Source of the DNA: Anaerococcus vaginalis | Lineage (GTDB): Bacteria; Bacillota; Clostridia; Tissierellales; Peptoniphilaceae | Assembly: GCA_018363915.1 (NCBI GenBank) | Contig: JAGZMY010000008.1 | Location: 1-64,000, forward strand | Direction of reading: 5' to 3' | Length of the DNA stretch: 64,000 nucleotides | Part shown: positions 16,731 to 26,631 of the stretch, in pieces | Numbering within the stretch: position 1 is the stretch's first letter | Layout of the letters: every line of letters begins with the position of its first letter | Made by a program: the position numbers and the translations under genes | The notes under the pieces: generated by a model | Databases searched by the model: none | The model's input: the letters and a program-made list of their open reading frames with translations, nothing else | Told to the model about the DNA's origin: nothing

Positions 16731-19700
16731 TTACTTATTTTTCTTTTTTAGGATAAATAATCCAATTGTGCTTAGTCCAATTGTTGATAAATAGAATCCT
16801 AAATTGCTTTCAATTCCTGTTTTTGGCATTTTTGTGCCTCTAACATTTGAACCTTTTTTATCATCTCCACTTACTTTTTGTAATTTGCCATCTTTATCTT
16901 TATCCTTTTCATTGCTAGAACTTGGTTTTTCTTTAGAAGGTTCTGTGCTTGATGGACTAGATGGTTGTGGTGGATCTTTTGGTTCTTGTGGCTTAGGATC
17001 TGCTTTTTCAATTTTTTCATACAAGGCAGTTACTATTATATTATTATTAATTACTGTCTTATCATCTGTATCCCATCCTTTTACTTTGTAGTCTGTTTTT
17101 GCTACAATTTTTGGATGAGCAATTTCTGCTAAAGTTTTTCCAGCTTTTGGATTTACATAATATTTTGTTATTCCTTCAAGATCTCCATGATCTCCTTTTT
17201 CAAAAATCACTTCAACATATCCATGAGGTTTATCATTCATATTACCATTTCCATCAACTTCTGGAATTACATCAGGAAGTTTAACAAATGTTCCAGTAAC
17301 TATTTTATTTTCTTTGTATTGAACAAATTGTACTGTATCAAAATCCAAACCATTAAATAGATATCCAATTTCAACATTTAAACTTGGTGGTGGAAGAATA
17401 ACTTCTTTTTCTGGATTTACATAGAATTTTGTAAATTCTCCATCCATTATTGAGCCACCTTCGCCTTGTGTTACAAAAGAAACTTCAACATATCCTTCTA
17501 CAGGTTCAGTGCTTACATCATTCAATTCGTTGAAATATGCTGTAATTATTGTATCAACTCTATAAACACTTGGCATGCTTGCATCATGATCCCAAGCTTC
17601 AAATTCAAATCCAGTATTTGGACTTGCTTTTGGAATATCAAGTGTAACTTCTTTTGTAGGATTTACAAAATATGATAATTGTCCACTTAGTCTTCCATTA
17701 CCATCAGTTGTAAAATCTACTTTTACATAGTCTTTTGGCTTTTCATGGTTTCCATCATTTGGAATCACATCATCAATAGGCTTTGAGCTTGCCTTTACAA
17801 CTATGTCTTGGTCTTTTATTTCTAAAGTTTTTTCTTTATCCCAAGCTTCAAATTTATATCCTAAATTTTCTCCAACACTTGGCCATTTCAAATCACTTAA
17901 TTTGATATTTGCATTTTTCTTTACAGCATAATTTTGTGTGCCTTCCAAATACAAACCATCATCATTCGTAAATGTTACGCTTACATAACCTTCTGGAATT
18001 GTTTGAGGATCTGGAATAATATTTTTCTTAGCTTCTTCTACTTCCCATGCTTTAATATTATATTTTGCAATTATCTCTGTATCTTTTTCAAATTTTGCAA
18101 TAATATTATTGCCCTTATTCCATTTTCTTTGATTTTTATCTAGATTTTCTTCCCATCTTATAAAATCAAATTGATGTTTTTCTCCATTTAATCCTGCTTT
18201 TTCTATTCCTTCTGGATTATTTGCTGGAATTGTTACTTCTACATTTTTTCTTACTCTGTAGTATTTCTTTGTTGGATCTTTTGCTTTGTCTGTTGGATCT
18301 ACTGTTACTAGAATGTAATCTTTGTAGTCTTCTCCTGGATTTGTATTTTCATCTGGTACTTCTTTAATTGTATCTAGTACTTTTACTGGTACGTCAACTA
18401 AGAATACTTCTCCTGTTTTGTAGATTACTTTTACTGTTTGGTAATTTTTGTAAACTTTCTTTGTTGGATCTTCTGGATCTTCTATTTTTGTATCTGCATC
18501 TAATATTTCTTTGCTTACGTCTGGTTCTTTTCCTTCTACTATTTCATAAGCTTCGATTTCTGCAAATTTTCCAGTTTCTCCAATTTCTCCTGCTTTTATT
18601 GCAGCTTTGTAATCTTTTAGCTCTGGATATTTTCCTACATAGGTTGTTATCATCTTCGCACTTGGTTCTTGTGCTAATGGTGTAAGTTCTTTGCTATATT
18701 TTGCTGTGACGATTATTTTTTCGGTTATTTCTGTATTTTCGTCTTTATCCCATCCGTATTTTTCGTATCCATTGTTTGCTTTGATTTCTGGATGCTTAAT
18801 TTCTTTTAATTTTTTACCTGCTGTTGGATTAACGTAGTATTTTGTTATTCCTTCTAAGACTCCGTGTTTTCCTTTTTCAAAGATTACTTCTACGTAGCCT
18901 TTTGGTTTGTCGTTTGGTTTTCCATCCTCATCAATTTCTGGGATTATGTCGGCTATTTTTTCAAATGTTCCTGTTATTATTGTTTCTTTTTCTGTATATT
19001 GGGTTAGTTTACTTGTATCTTTATCCCATCCTTTGAATTTATAGCCTATTTCTGTTTCTAGCTTTGGCGATGTTACTATGACTTTCTTTTCTGGATTTAC
19101 ATAGTAGGTTTCTACTTCGCCTTCTTTTATTTTTCCACCTTCTCCTTTTATTTGGAATATTACTTTTACGTAATCTTTTATTGGTGTTTCGCTTACATCA
19201 TCTAGTACTTTGAATTTTGCTGTGATTGTTGTATCTTTTTCATATTTTGTTGGCTTAGCTGCATCTTTGTCCCATTCTTTAAACTGATAGCCTATCTTTG
19301 CTTTTGTTTCTGGAACTTTTAGTTTTACTTCTTTGGTTGGATTTACATAGTAGGTTGTTTCTCCTTCTAGTGTTCCATTTCCGTCTGTTTTGAAGTCTAC
19401 TTTTACGTAACCTTTTGGTTGTTCTTCGCCATCTTTTTTTGGTATTACATCTTTTAATGGCATTGATGTTGCATTTACAACTATATCTTCTTCTTTTATT
19501 TCTAAATCTTCTTCTTTATCCCATTTATCGAATTTATATCCTACTTTTTCTTCTATTTGTGCCCATTTTATATCTTTCAATGTTATTTCAAGGTTTTTCT
19601 TTACGAAATATTCTTGAATTCCACTTAGTGTTAATCCCTCATCACTTGTGAATTTTACACTTACATAACCTTTTGGTTTTTTTTGTGGATTATCTGGATC

Positions 19701-22700
19701 ATTTGGTATTATATTTTTCTCTGGTTTTTCTTGTTGCCACGCTTTAAGACTATATTTTGCTTTTATTTCTGTGTCTTTTTCGAATTTTCCTGTGATTTTT
19801 TTACCTTTTTCCCATTTTCTTGGATTGGTGTCCTCTTTTTCTCTCCATTCACTAAATTCGTAGCTGTGACTTACTTTGTTTTCTCCTGTTACTTCTATTC
19901 CTTCTGGATTTTTTGATGGAATTGTTACTTCTACATTTTTTCTTACTCTGTAGTATTTCTTTGTTGGATCTTTTGCTTTGTCTGTTGGATCTACTGTTAT
20001 TAGAATGTAATCTTTGTAGTCTTCTCCTGGAATTGTATCTGGATCTGGTACTTCTTTGATTGTATCTAGTACTTTTACTGGTACGTCAACTAAGAATACT
20101 TCTCCTGTTTTGTAGGTTACTTTTACTCTTTGGTAATTTGTGTAGACTTTCTTTGTTGGATCTTCTGGATCTTCTATTTCATTTTCTGGATCTAGAATTT
20201 CTTTGTCTACGTTTGGTTTTTTATCTTTTATTAGATAATAGGAGTCAATTTCCGCAACTTTTCCACTGTTTCCAATTTTTCCAGCTTTTATTTTTTGTTC
20301 GTATTCTTCTAAACTTGGATATTTTCCTACATAAGTTGTTATCATCTCTGCACTTGGTGGATATACAATATCTTTTGGTGTTTTTGAATATCTTGCAGTA
20401 AGCACAGTTTCTTTTTCAAAGGTATGACGATCTGGCATTTGGAAATTATCCTTATCTGCCAATGAATCCAAATTAGCAGTCCATTTTTCAAATGTCCAGT
20501 CATTTTCTCCTTCTGGATCATTTTCTGGAATTCTTACTTGAGCTTTTGGATTTACATAATAAGTTTTTATTTGACTGTCTTTAGCCTTATTTGTTGGAAC
20601 TACATCAACTTTTACAAAATCTTTCAAAAATTCGTCGTTTTGAACTATATTTGGTTTAGATTTACTATCCAATGCCCTATAAATATTTTTGTAAATTTCT
20701 ACAGGAATTTCAAAATCTTTGTAGGTATCATTTTTGAAATTAACCCTTACTTTGATTGAATCTTTTTTAGGTTTAACATCACTTGGCTTATTATTGTAAT
20801 CTTCATTTTCTTTTACCTTATCATAGATTGTATCTTCTTCTAAGACTTGGTAATCTTTATATTTTTCAAGTTTCATTAACTCACTAATAGATTCTTCTAT
20901 TTGGGCATTTGTTGGCATAAAGTCATTGATGAATTTTCCGCCATCATCTTTTGATGATTCAAAAACTTTAATAGGTTTTACTTCTGGATATTTATCTTCT
21001 ACAAAGTCAATTTCAAATTCATAATTTTGTTTTATAGGAGTATTTTCATCAAGTAAACCTTTTAATTCTTTTCCATCTTCTCTTCTTCCACTCCATGAAC
21101 CAATGTTGTAATTTTTGGCTGGAGTGATTTTTATACCATTTTTCTCTTCATCTGTTGGTACAGGAATATTTGAGAAATTCAAACCATCTATTACATCATA
21201 ATAAATTTCTTTTATTTCCTTGCCATCTTTGTCTGTTCCAAATGAACCATTGTCAAGTGCCTTAAAGGTAATTCTGTGATAACCATCAGGTATTGGTGTC
21301 TTTGGATTTTTTGTTTTTAAAACTCTGACATCTTTATAATAGAAATTTATATCCCTTGTATTTTTTATTCCATTAATACCAGTTAGTTCGTGAGTATCTT
21401 CGTTAATATCAAAGAATAATTGAGTTTGTGGAGGACTTACTAATTTGAAACCTCTTATTTTTCTATAGTTTACAGAATCAAAGTGCCTGTTTCCATTCAA
21501 AACTTCTTCAGGTTCTATTACATTTTCATATTTGTCCCCTTGACTTCCAACTGCTTCAAACTTAACTTGTCCATCTTTTGCTAGTAGATAATTTACTGTA
21601 TATTTTCTATAACGATAAGGTCTGTAGTAGAAGTGGAATTGATTTTTAAATTCCAACTTTATTGGTTGTTGATTATCATCAGATTTTTTGTCATTATTTT
21701 CAGCTTGAACAACTTGGTTTTGATAATAAGTATTTTCCCTCTCAGTTTCTTTTTTATAAGCTTCATATTCATTTTTTGTATCTTCACTTACATTTTTATT
21801 ATCAAACTCATCATCATTAGCCAAGATGTATTCTTCACCTTGCATAACACCATAAGCTGTAGTGTTTGTTTTAACTCTTTGATTTTTTATTACGCCATCA
21901 ACTAATTTTACTTCATTAAAATCTTTATCAAGCAAGTGATGGTATACTTTTACATCAACTAAACTATTTTTTGCCCAAATCGCTCTAAGATAAAGATCAG
22001 ATGTGATTTCATTTCCAAAAGAATAAAGTCTTGGTACTTCATATTTATCCTTATAAGAAGTATCTTCACTTCCATCTTCATTATAAGTTACAAGCTCCCA
22101 ACCCAAGAAATCATAACCATCTCTTTGTGGTCTTGGTGGCTCTTTTATTGTCATTCTATTTGCTACATCAAATACTTGAACACGGCCTTCATTTTCAAGT
22201 TTTTCAGGAGATTTGTATGGAACTTTTCCAAATTCAGTTGATATTTTAATTCTTTCGCCATCTTTGTGAGTTGCAATATCTTTTTGTTCAATAGAATTAA
22301 TATCTACACCATTTGGATCAAATTTTACCTTATAATTTTTGTCAGGTTCGCCCCATTTTGCATAAAGGACAACATCATAATTAGGCATGTTAGCGTCAGC
22401 TTCATCTAGCTTAGACTTTAACTCTTTTATTTCATTTTGTAACTTAAATTTCTTTTCTTTGTCATTTGAATTTTTTTCAAGCTCTTTATATTTTTCAGCA
22501 ATTTGAGATTCAAGTTTCTCAGCCTCTTTAATAGTATCTTTAATAAGCCTGCTACCTTGAGCATCCAATGCCCAACCCTTAAATACATAATTATCAGGAA
22601 GATTTTCAGGCCTATCCGCTTCAGTAAGCTTATATTCTTCATCAAGATTTAATTTTCTAAGAGGTATATCATAATATACATCAGATATAATCGCATCTTT

Positions 22701-24965
22701 ACCATTTGAAAGTTTCTTTCCAGAAAAATCAGCATGTGCATTTACATCTGATGGATCCTTATCAAGATATAGTGTATATTTTTCACGTTCATAAGTAAAT
22801 GCAAAGCGGTATCTAGGAATGTCCTTAAAAGGAACTCCATTAATTCCATTTTCAGCTATAGGATCAAAAAATGACTTTCCATCCTCTGGTCTTTTTTCCT
22901 CATATTTATCTAATTCATTTTTAAGTTCATCAAAAGTTAATTTTGAAAGATTTTCCGTATAACCTTCTTTTTCTTCAGGACGTTTTTCTGCATCGTCAAC
23001 AGGATTAATTTTCTTATATTTAGGTGTAAATCCTACAATACCTGGAGAAGGATATGGGTATGAAACAATTGTGTCAATTTTTGTATATGACATATCTGGA
23101 TTATAGTGGAGCTTGCCGTCAAAGCCCTCAAACAAATATTCCATATAGTAGATAGCAAATTGGAACTCTAGACTTTCACAAGGTCCAAGAGAAATTGTTC
23201 TTTCAGGTAATTTTTCTCCTGTTGAAGTTGAGTGAGTTGCAGGTCTTACATCTGGACCCCATTCACTAGTAAAATCTCTGTCTATAAAATCTTTTGATGT
23301 TAGCCAGTATGGTGGAGTATCAAGATATAGACTTTGGTCTTCATTGTTATTATTTTCTGAATTTAATTGCCATCCTATAAAACTACGATTTGGCTCAAAG
23401 TCAACTCCGCCTTTTTCTATAAGCCACATATCATTAGGCCATTTTGTCAATCTCTCGCCAAATTTTGCTGTAAATTTATATGGTTTGTTCACTTCTTTTG
23501 TAGAATCATATTTTCTTCCATCAGGAAGTACCATTTTTGCTTCTTTAGCTGGAAAACCAGCATCAGGTTCATCAATACAGAATTTTTCAAATAGCATTGT
23601 ATATGTTTGACGATCATAGTAAATGTTATAGGTAGTTGAGCTATCAGAATGAACTTTTTTTACAAGAACTTCACTTGTTCCATCCTCTTTTTTAACATTT
23701 TCTGTATTTTCTTCTTTTATTTTTTTTGTATTTCTAACATAATATTTATTAAGTTCTTTTTCTTTTCCCTTTTTTGTAAGATTTTTTTCTATTTCAGGGA
23801 ATTTGAAACCTTCTGGTAACATTGAATCTAAATCTGGGCGAGAGTTTGTGTCCGCACCTTTTATTACTTTTGCTCCAATAAAATCATAGCCATCAGATTC
23901 AGCTTTTTGAGTCCAAAATTGAATCTTATAATCTGCTTTTGGTTTTTCTTCCCATACTGCAGTAAAGATGATGTTTTCTGCTGGCATTGCCTCTTTTAGA
24001 CCATCTTTATATTTTTCCATATCTATAAGATCGCCTTTTTTTATTATTTTGCCATCAGAAGTTTCTAAATCTTTATTAGATTTCCATCCTATAAAATCAG
24101 ACGCACGTTTTGTTGGTTTGTAATCAAAATATGGAATAGTTTGACCATAGTATAGTGTCATATTTGGTACATAAGATCCACCATCAGAATCAAAATCTAC
24201 TTGGAAAGTTTTTCTATTGTAGTGATAAATTAATGGAGTATCACTTGCATTTTCTGGAACTGTTACCTCAAGATTGTTTTGTTCTGGTTCAAATCCTTTT
24301 GCGTATTTTTCATAGTCTTCTTTATTTAATTCTGGGATTTTAAATTTATCCCCAGTTTTTGCCTTATATTCTCTGATTAATTCTTTTCCACCATCTGGAT
24401 TTTCATATATTTCATGATCATATAAATTTTGGAAAAGATATTTTACTTGTATTTTTCCTTCTTTTGGTTCATATTTATAATCATGATTTCCATAAAACAA
24501 AAAGCTCGCTTTTTTTGTATCTTTGGCATTATTTTTTACAAAATCATAAGTAACATCATAAGATTCAATGCCTTTTGGTTTGTTGTAGCCTTCTACTTCA
24601 GGTAAGTTTATAGTTTTTAAAACTTTTGCCCTTTCATCTTGACTTGCATTTTCTCCTACGCTTACTATGTATGGTTGATAAATGATTTTATCCTTATCTA
24701 AACCGTTTTCTTTTACACCAATTTTGTAATCCCACCTATAGGTGTAAATGTCAGGATAATCGGGATTTTTTAATTGTTCATCAATATCCTTGCTTTCATC
24801 AAGCTCAGTAGGTTTTTTTACAATCGATTCATTTATCTTGTCGATATAAATATCATCGCTATCGTCATCACGTTTTGTATACGACGCCAAAGCTATATTT
24901 GTACCGAGCAAAATAATAGCTAGTAATAGTGTTAAAATAATTTTTCTATTCTTTTTAATTTTCAA
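16731..24965 (-). CDS. Giant sortase-anchored repeat surface protein
   Basis: A 2744-residue wall-anchored protein. Residues 1-28 are a signal peptide; the C-terminus has a Pro/Ser/Lys-rich wall-spanning region, the sortase motif MPKTG (an LPXTG variant), a hydrophobic helix and KKKNK. The first half holds several Listeria-Bacteroides (InlB B-type) repeats, seen as FIGW...AVW or FLGWELV units of about 70-100 residues. The C-terminal half is a tandem pair of blocks of about 560 residues, themselves made of units such as GYVKVDFKTDGNGTLEG...YYVNPTKEV...EWDKD...ITAKF. The start is TTG with AAAGGAGG 8 bases upstream. Such proteins act as adhesins or stalks; ligand unknown. The many opposite-strand open frames inside this gene are composition artefacts. 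Confidence 0.92.
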   Translation of the reverse strand: MKIKKNRKIILTLLLAIILLGTNIALASYTKRDDDSDDIYIDKINESIVKKPTELDESKDIDEQLKNPDYPDIYTYRWDYKIGVKENGLDKDKIIYQPYIVSVGENASQDERAKVLKTINLPEVEGYNKPKGIESYDVTYDFVKNNAKDTKKASFLFYGNHDYKYEPKEGKIQVKYLFQNLYDHEIYENPDGGKELIREYKAKTGDKFKIPELNKEDYEKYAKGFEPEQNNLEVTVPENASDTPLIYHYNRKTFQVDFDSDGGSYVPNMTLYYGQTIPYFDYKPTKRASDFIGWKSNKDLETSDGKIIKKGDLIDMEKYKDGLKEAMPAENIIFTAVWEEKPKADYKIQFWTQKAESDGYDFIGAKVIKGADTNSRPDLDSMLPEGFKFPEIEKNLTKKGKEKELNKYYVRNTKKIKEENTENVKKEDGTSEVLVKKVHSDSSTTYNIYYDRQTYTMLFEKFCIDEPDAGFPAKEAKMVLPDGRKYDSTKEVNKPYKFTAKFGERLTKWPNDMWLIEKGGVDFEPNRSFIGWQLNSENNNNEDQSLYLDTPPYWLTSKDFIDRDFTSEWGPDVRPATHSTSTGEKLPERTISLGPCESLEFQFAIYYMEYLFEGFDGKLHYNPDMSYTKIDTIVSYPYPSPGIVGFTPKYKKINPVDDAEKRPEEKEGYTENLSKLTFDELKNELDKYEEKRPEDGKSFFDPIAENGINGVPFKDIPRYRFAFTYEREKYTLYLDKDPSDVNAHADFSGKKLSNGKDAIISDVYYDIPLRKLNLDEEYKLTEADRPENLPDNYVFKGWALDAQGSRLIKDTIKEAEKLESQIAEKYKELEKNSNDKEKKFKLQNEIKELKSKLDEADANMPNYDVVLYAKWGEPDKNYKVKFDPNGVDINSIEQKDIATHKDGERIKISTEFGKVPYKSPEKLENEGRVQVFDVANRMTIKEPPRPQRDGYDFLGWELVTYNEDGSEDTSYKDKYEVPRLYSFGNEITSDLYLRAIWAKNSLVDVKVYHHLLDKDFNEVKLVDGVIKNQRVKTNTTAYGVMQGEEYILANDDEFDNKNVSEDTKNEYEAYKKETERENTYYQNQVVQAENNDKKSDDNQQPIKLEFKNQFHFYYRPYRYRKYTVNYLLAKDGQVKFEAVGSQGDKYENVIEPEEVLNGNRHFDSVNYRKIRGFKLVSPPQTQLFFDINEDTHELTGINGIKNTRDINFYYKDVRVLKTKNPKTPIPDGYHRITFKALDNGSFGTDKDGKEIKEIYYDVIDGLNFSNIPVPTDEEKNGIKITPAKNYNIGSWSGRREDGKELKGLLDENTPIKQNYEFEIDFVEDKYPEVKPIKVFESSKDDGGKFINDFMPTNAQIEESISELMKLEKYKDYQVLEEDTIYDKVKENEDYNNKPSDVKPKKDSIKVRVNFKNDTYKDFEIPVEIYKNIYRALDSKSKPNIVQNDEFLKDFVKVDVVPTNKAKDSQIKTYYVNPKAQVRIPENDPEGENDWTFEKWTANLDSLADKDNFQMPDRHTFEKETVLTARYSKTPKDIVYPPSAEMITTYVGKYPSLEEYEQKIKAGKIGNSGKVAEIDSYYLIKDKKPNVDKEILDPENEIEDPEDPTKKVYTNYQRVKVTYKTGEVFLVDVPVKVLDTIKEVPDPDTIPGEDYKDYILITVDPTDKAKDPTKKYYRVRKNVEVTIPSKNPEGIEVTGENKVSHSYEFSEWREKEDTNPRKWEKGKKITGKFEKDTEIKAKYSLKAWQQEKPEKNIIPNDPDNPQKKPKGYVSVKFTSDEGLTLSGIQEYFVKKNLEITLKDIKWAQIEEKVGYKFDKWDKEEDLEIKEEDIVVNATSMPLKDVIPKKDGEEQPKGYVKVDFKTDGNGTLEGETTYYVNPTKEVKLKVPETKAKIGYQFKEWDKDAAKPTKYEKDTTITAKFKVLDDVSETPIKDYVKVIFQIKGEGGKIKEGEVETYYVNPEKKVIVTSPKLETEIGYKFKGWDKDTSKLTQYTEKETIITGTFEKIADIIPEIDEDGKPNDKPKGYVEVIFEKGKHGVLEGITKYYVNPTAGKKLKEIKHPEIKANNGYEKYGWDKDENTEITEKIIVTAKYSKELTPLAQEPSAKMITTYVGKYPELKDYKAAIKAGEIGETGKFAEIEAYEIVEGKEPDVSKEILDADTKIEDPEDPTKKVYKNYQTVKVIYKTGEVFLVDVPVKVLDTIKEVPDENTNPGEDYKDYILVTVDPTDKAKDPTKKYYRVRKNVEVTIPANNPEGIEKAGLNGEKHQFDFIRWEENLDKNQRKWNKGNNIIAKFEKDTEIIAKYNIKAWEVEEAKKNIIPDPQTIPEGYVSVTFTNDDGLYLEGTQNYAVKKNANIKLSDLKWPSVGENLGYKFEAWDKEKTLEIKDQDIVVKASSKPIDDVIPNDGNHEKPKDYVKVDFTTDGNGRLSGQLSYFVNPTKEVTLDIPKASPNTGFEFEAWDHDASMPSVYRVDTIITAYFNELNDVSTEPVEGYVEVSFVTQGEGGSIMDGEFTKFYVNPEKEVILPPPSLNVEIGYLFNGLDFDTVQFVQYKENKIVTGTFVKLPDVIPEVDGNGNMNDKPHGYVEVIFEKGDHGDLEGITKYYVNPKAGKTLAEIAHPKIVAKTDYKVKGWDTDDKTVINNNIIVTALYEKIEKADPKPQEPKDPPQPSSPSSTEPSKEKPSSSNEKDKDKDGKLQKVSGDDKKGSNVRGTKMPKTGIESNLGFYLSTIGLSTIGLFILKKKNK
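17013..18689 (-). repeat. Intragenic tandem block, copy 2 (C-terminal)
   Basis: A 1677-bp (559-codon) block that repeats the adjacent block 18690-20381. Equivalent codons are the Lys ending VTALYEK (17013) and VTAKYSK (18690). Within the pair, the stretch around 18220-18480 matches 19912-20172 almost base for base, while other parts have diverged. Confidence 0.8.
18690..20381 (-). repeat. Intragenic tandem block, copy 1
   Basis: A 1692-bp (564-codon) block, upstream partner of 17013-18689. The 5-codon length difference shows small in-frame indels since duplication. High local identity suggests recent duplication or gene conversion and makes copy number likely to vary between strains. Confidence 0.8.
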
Positions 24966-25130
24966 TAAAAATACCTCCTTTTTTTACTATATTATTACTT
25001 CAATTATATAATAATATTCAATGAAAGAAAAGCTTTTTCACAAAACATTTACATATTTGCGAAAAAAATTACACAAAAAAAATTAGCACAAGAATCAATA
25101 TCCTTATGCTGATTTATTTTTATAAATTTA

Positions 25131-25301
25131 CAGAGCGTAGACAAAGTATGAATGTAGATAATATTTTATTTTAAAATAAAAATTAAGCTACGTACCATCT
25201 CGACTAAGTGAGTGAAACGAACGCATGGAGAGATCTCATGAGATTTCTCGACTCACTACGTTCGCTCGAAATGGGAAAATTTTTAGTTTGTCAACAGTCT
25301 G
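25131..25301. repeat. Dispersed intergenic element, copy 3 of 3
   Basis: A 171-bp copy of the element at 10964 and 13397, with the best-matched ends (CAGAGCGTAGACAAAGT and TTAGTTTGTCAACAGTCTG). It lies between phosphofructokinase and the giant surface-protein gene, which read in the same direction, so it is not confined to convergent gene ends. Unlike the other copies it has no obvious duplicated hairpin on its flanks. Confidence 0.85.
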
Positions 25302-25306
25302 TTTAT

Positions 25307-26533
25307 TTAATTATTTTTTGTAAAATCTTCCAATCTTATATAATCAAAAATTCCATCTGTAAATTCTTGGTCTATTTCTCCTTTTATTAATGGAAGAGTG
25401 TAATTTGTAATTTTTTCTTTTAAAATCTCTCTTGATTCTAGCCATTCTTGTGGGATTTTTTTCTCTTTATTTGCTATATTTGATGGTTTTGTTGTAAAAT
25501 ATCCTACTTTGTAATCCTTAGAATTTTCTCTTTTTAATATTGGAACTAGATTTGTTTTTTCCTTCCCATATTTTATTGTCAAATATCCCAATTGGTAAGC
25601 CTCATCTGAATCGGTTTTTGAAATTAGAAAACTTGTTCTTTGGACAATATTTAATTCAACTGAACGAGTTTTTACTTTTAATTTATCGTGAATATAATCT
25701 GAAATTTTTAAGCCAATGCCTGCAATTATTGGATGATTGAAGCCTTTATCAAAAGATTTTTGTTTTTCATTTAAAAGTTTTCCATCTTTGTCCATAAAGC
25801 CTTCTGAAACTGCTATTAGCAAATTATTATCTTCTTCAAATTTTTCTTTAATTTCTTTTTCTATATCATCTAATGATTTTTCATCTTCTGGAAGATAAAC
25901 TAAATTTACTATATCTTTTTTTCTTTTATAATTTGCAAGATAAGAAGTTGCTGTAAGCCAACCCGCATTTCTTCCCATAATTTCCACAAAGGTAACTGAT
26001 TTTATTGGATAAATATCGCAATCAAGCCTAATTTGTCTTAGGGCAGAATTTACAAATTTTGATGCAGATGCAAAGCCCGGCGAATGGTCCATTTCGCACA
26101 AATCATTGTCAATTGTTTTTGGACAGCCAACCACATTTACCCAATCAATCTTATTTTTTTCTATGTAAGAATTGAGTTTCATAACTGTATCCATTGAATC
26201 ATTTCCACCAATGTATACAAAAGTTGAAATCTCATATTTTTTTAAATTTTCAAAGATTTTTTTATATTGCCAATCTTTCAAATCATCGCTTAATTTAAAA
26301 CGACAAGAACCAAGAATAGAAGATGGTCTTTTTCTAAGCCTTTCGTTCGCCTTTTCTTTTTCAAACAAATCTTTGTCAACTATTTTAATATTTTCACTTA
26401 AAAGCCCTTCAATTCCATTTAAAGAAACAAATACATTTTCAAAATCAAAATCAATCCCAGCTTGGATAGCACCAGCCAAGGAAGAATTAATAACAGCAGT
26501 AGGACCACCTGACTGACCAATTAAACAATTCAT
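25307..26533 (-). CDS. pfp: 6-phosphofructokinase, probably pyrophosphate-dependent
   Basis: A 408-residue phosphofructokinase converting fructose 6-phosphate to the 1,6-bisphosphate. The N-terminal GQSGGPTAVINSS, the GGNDSMDT motif near residue 103, CPKTIDNDL near residue 137 and MGRNAGW are present. ATP-dependent enzymes carry GGDGS and a Gly before TIDND, whereas Asp/Asn-Ser in the first motif and Lys in PKTIDND are typical of pyrophosphate-using members. That makes the reaction reversible. No partner gene is attached. The phosphate donor is inferred from motifs only. Confidence 0.88.
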   Translation of the reverse strand: MNCLIGQSGGPTAVINSSLAGAIQAGIDFDFENVFVSLNGIEGLLSENIKIVDKDLFEKEKANERLRKRPSSILGSCRFKLSDDLKDWQYKKIFENLKKYEISTFVYIGGNDSMDTVMKLNSYIEKNKIDWVNVVGCPKTIDNDLCEMDHSPGFASASKFVNSALRQIRLDCDIYPIKSVTFVEIMGRNAGWLTATSYLANYKRKKDIVNLVYLPEDEKSLDDIEKEIKEKFEEDNNLLIAVSEGFMDKDGKLLNEKQKSFDKGFNHPIIAGIGLKISDYIHDKLKVKTRSVELNIVQRTSFLISKTDSDEAYQLGYLTIKYGKEKTNLVPILKRENSKDYKVGYFTTKPSNIANKEKKIPQEWLESREILKEKITNYTLPLIKGEIDQEFTDGIFDYIRLEDFTKNN

Positions 26534-26589
26534 ATATCCCCCTTAAATTTTTATCCTTATATATAGTACCATTTTATTTTTAAAATTTA

Positions 26590-26626
26590 AGAGAAAAAAC
26601 AGAAAAGTTTGTACTCTTCTGTTTTT
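26590..26626 (-). terminator. Terminator after the EamA transporter gene
   Basis: AAACAGAA (597-604) pairs with TTCTGTTT (617-624). On the minus strand T residues follow the stem, 8 bases beyond the EamA stop. It can also work on the plus strand. Confidence 0.6.
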
Positions 26627-26631
26627 GTATC

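Noticed and set aside
16804..24343. Many open frames on the plus strand inside the giant surface-protein gene
   Set aside because: They are antisense to a repetitive coding frame, have Leu/Phe-rich composition and no ribosome binding sites.
10964..25301. The dispersed repeat as a CRISPR array or tRNA-like element
   Set aside because: There are only three copies, kilobases apart, 170 bp long and with no spacers; no cloverleaf can be drawn.
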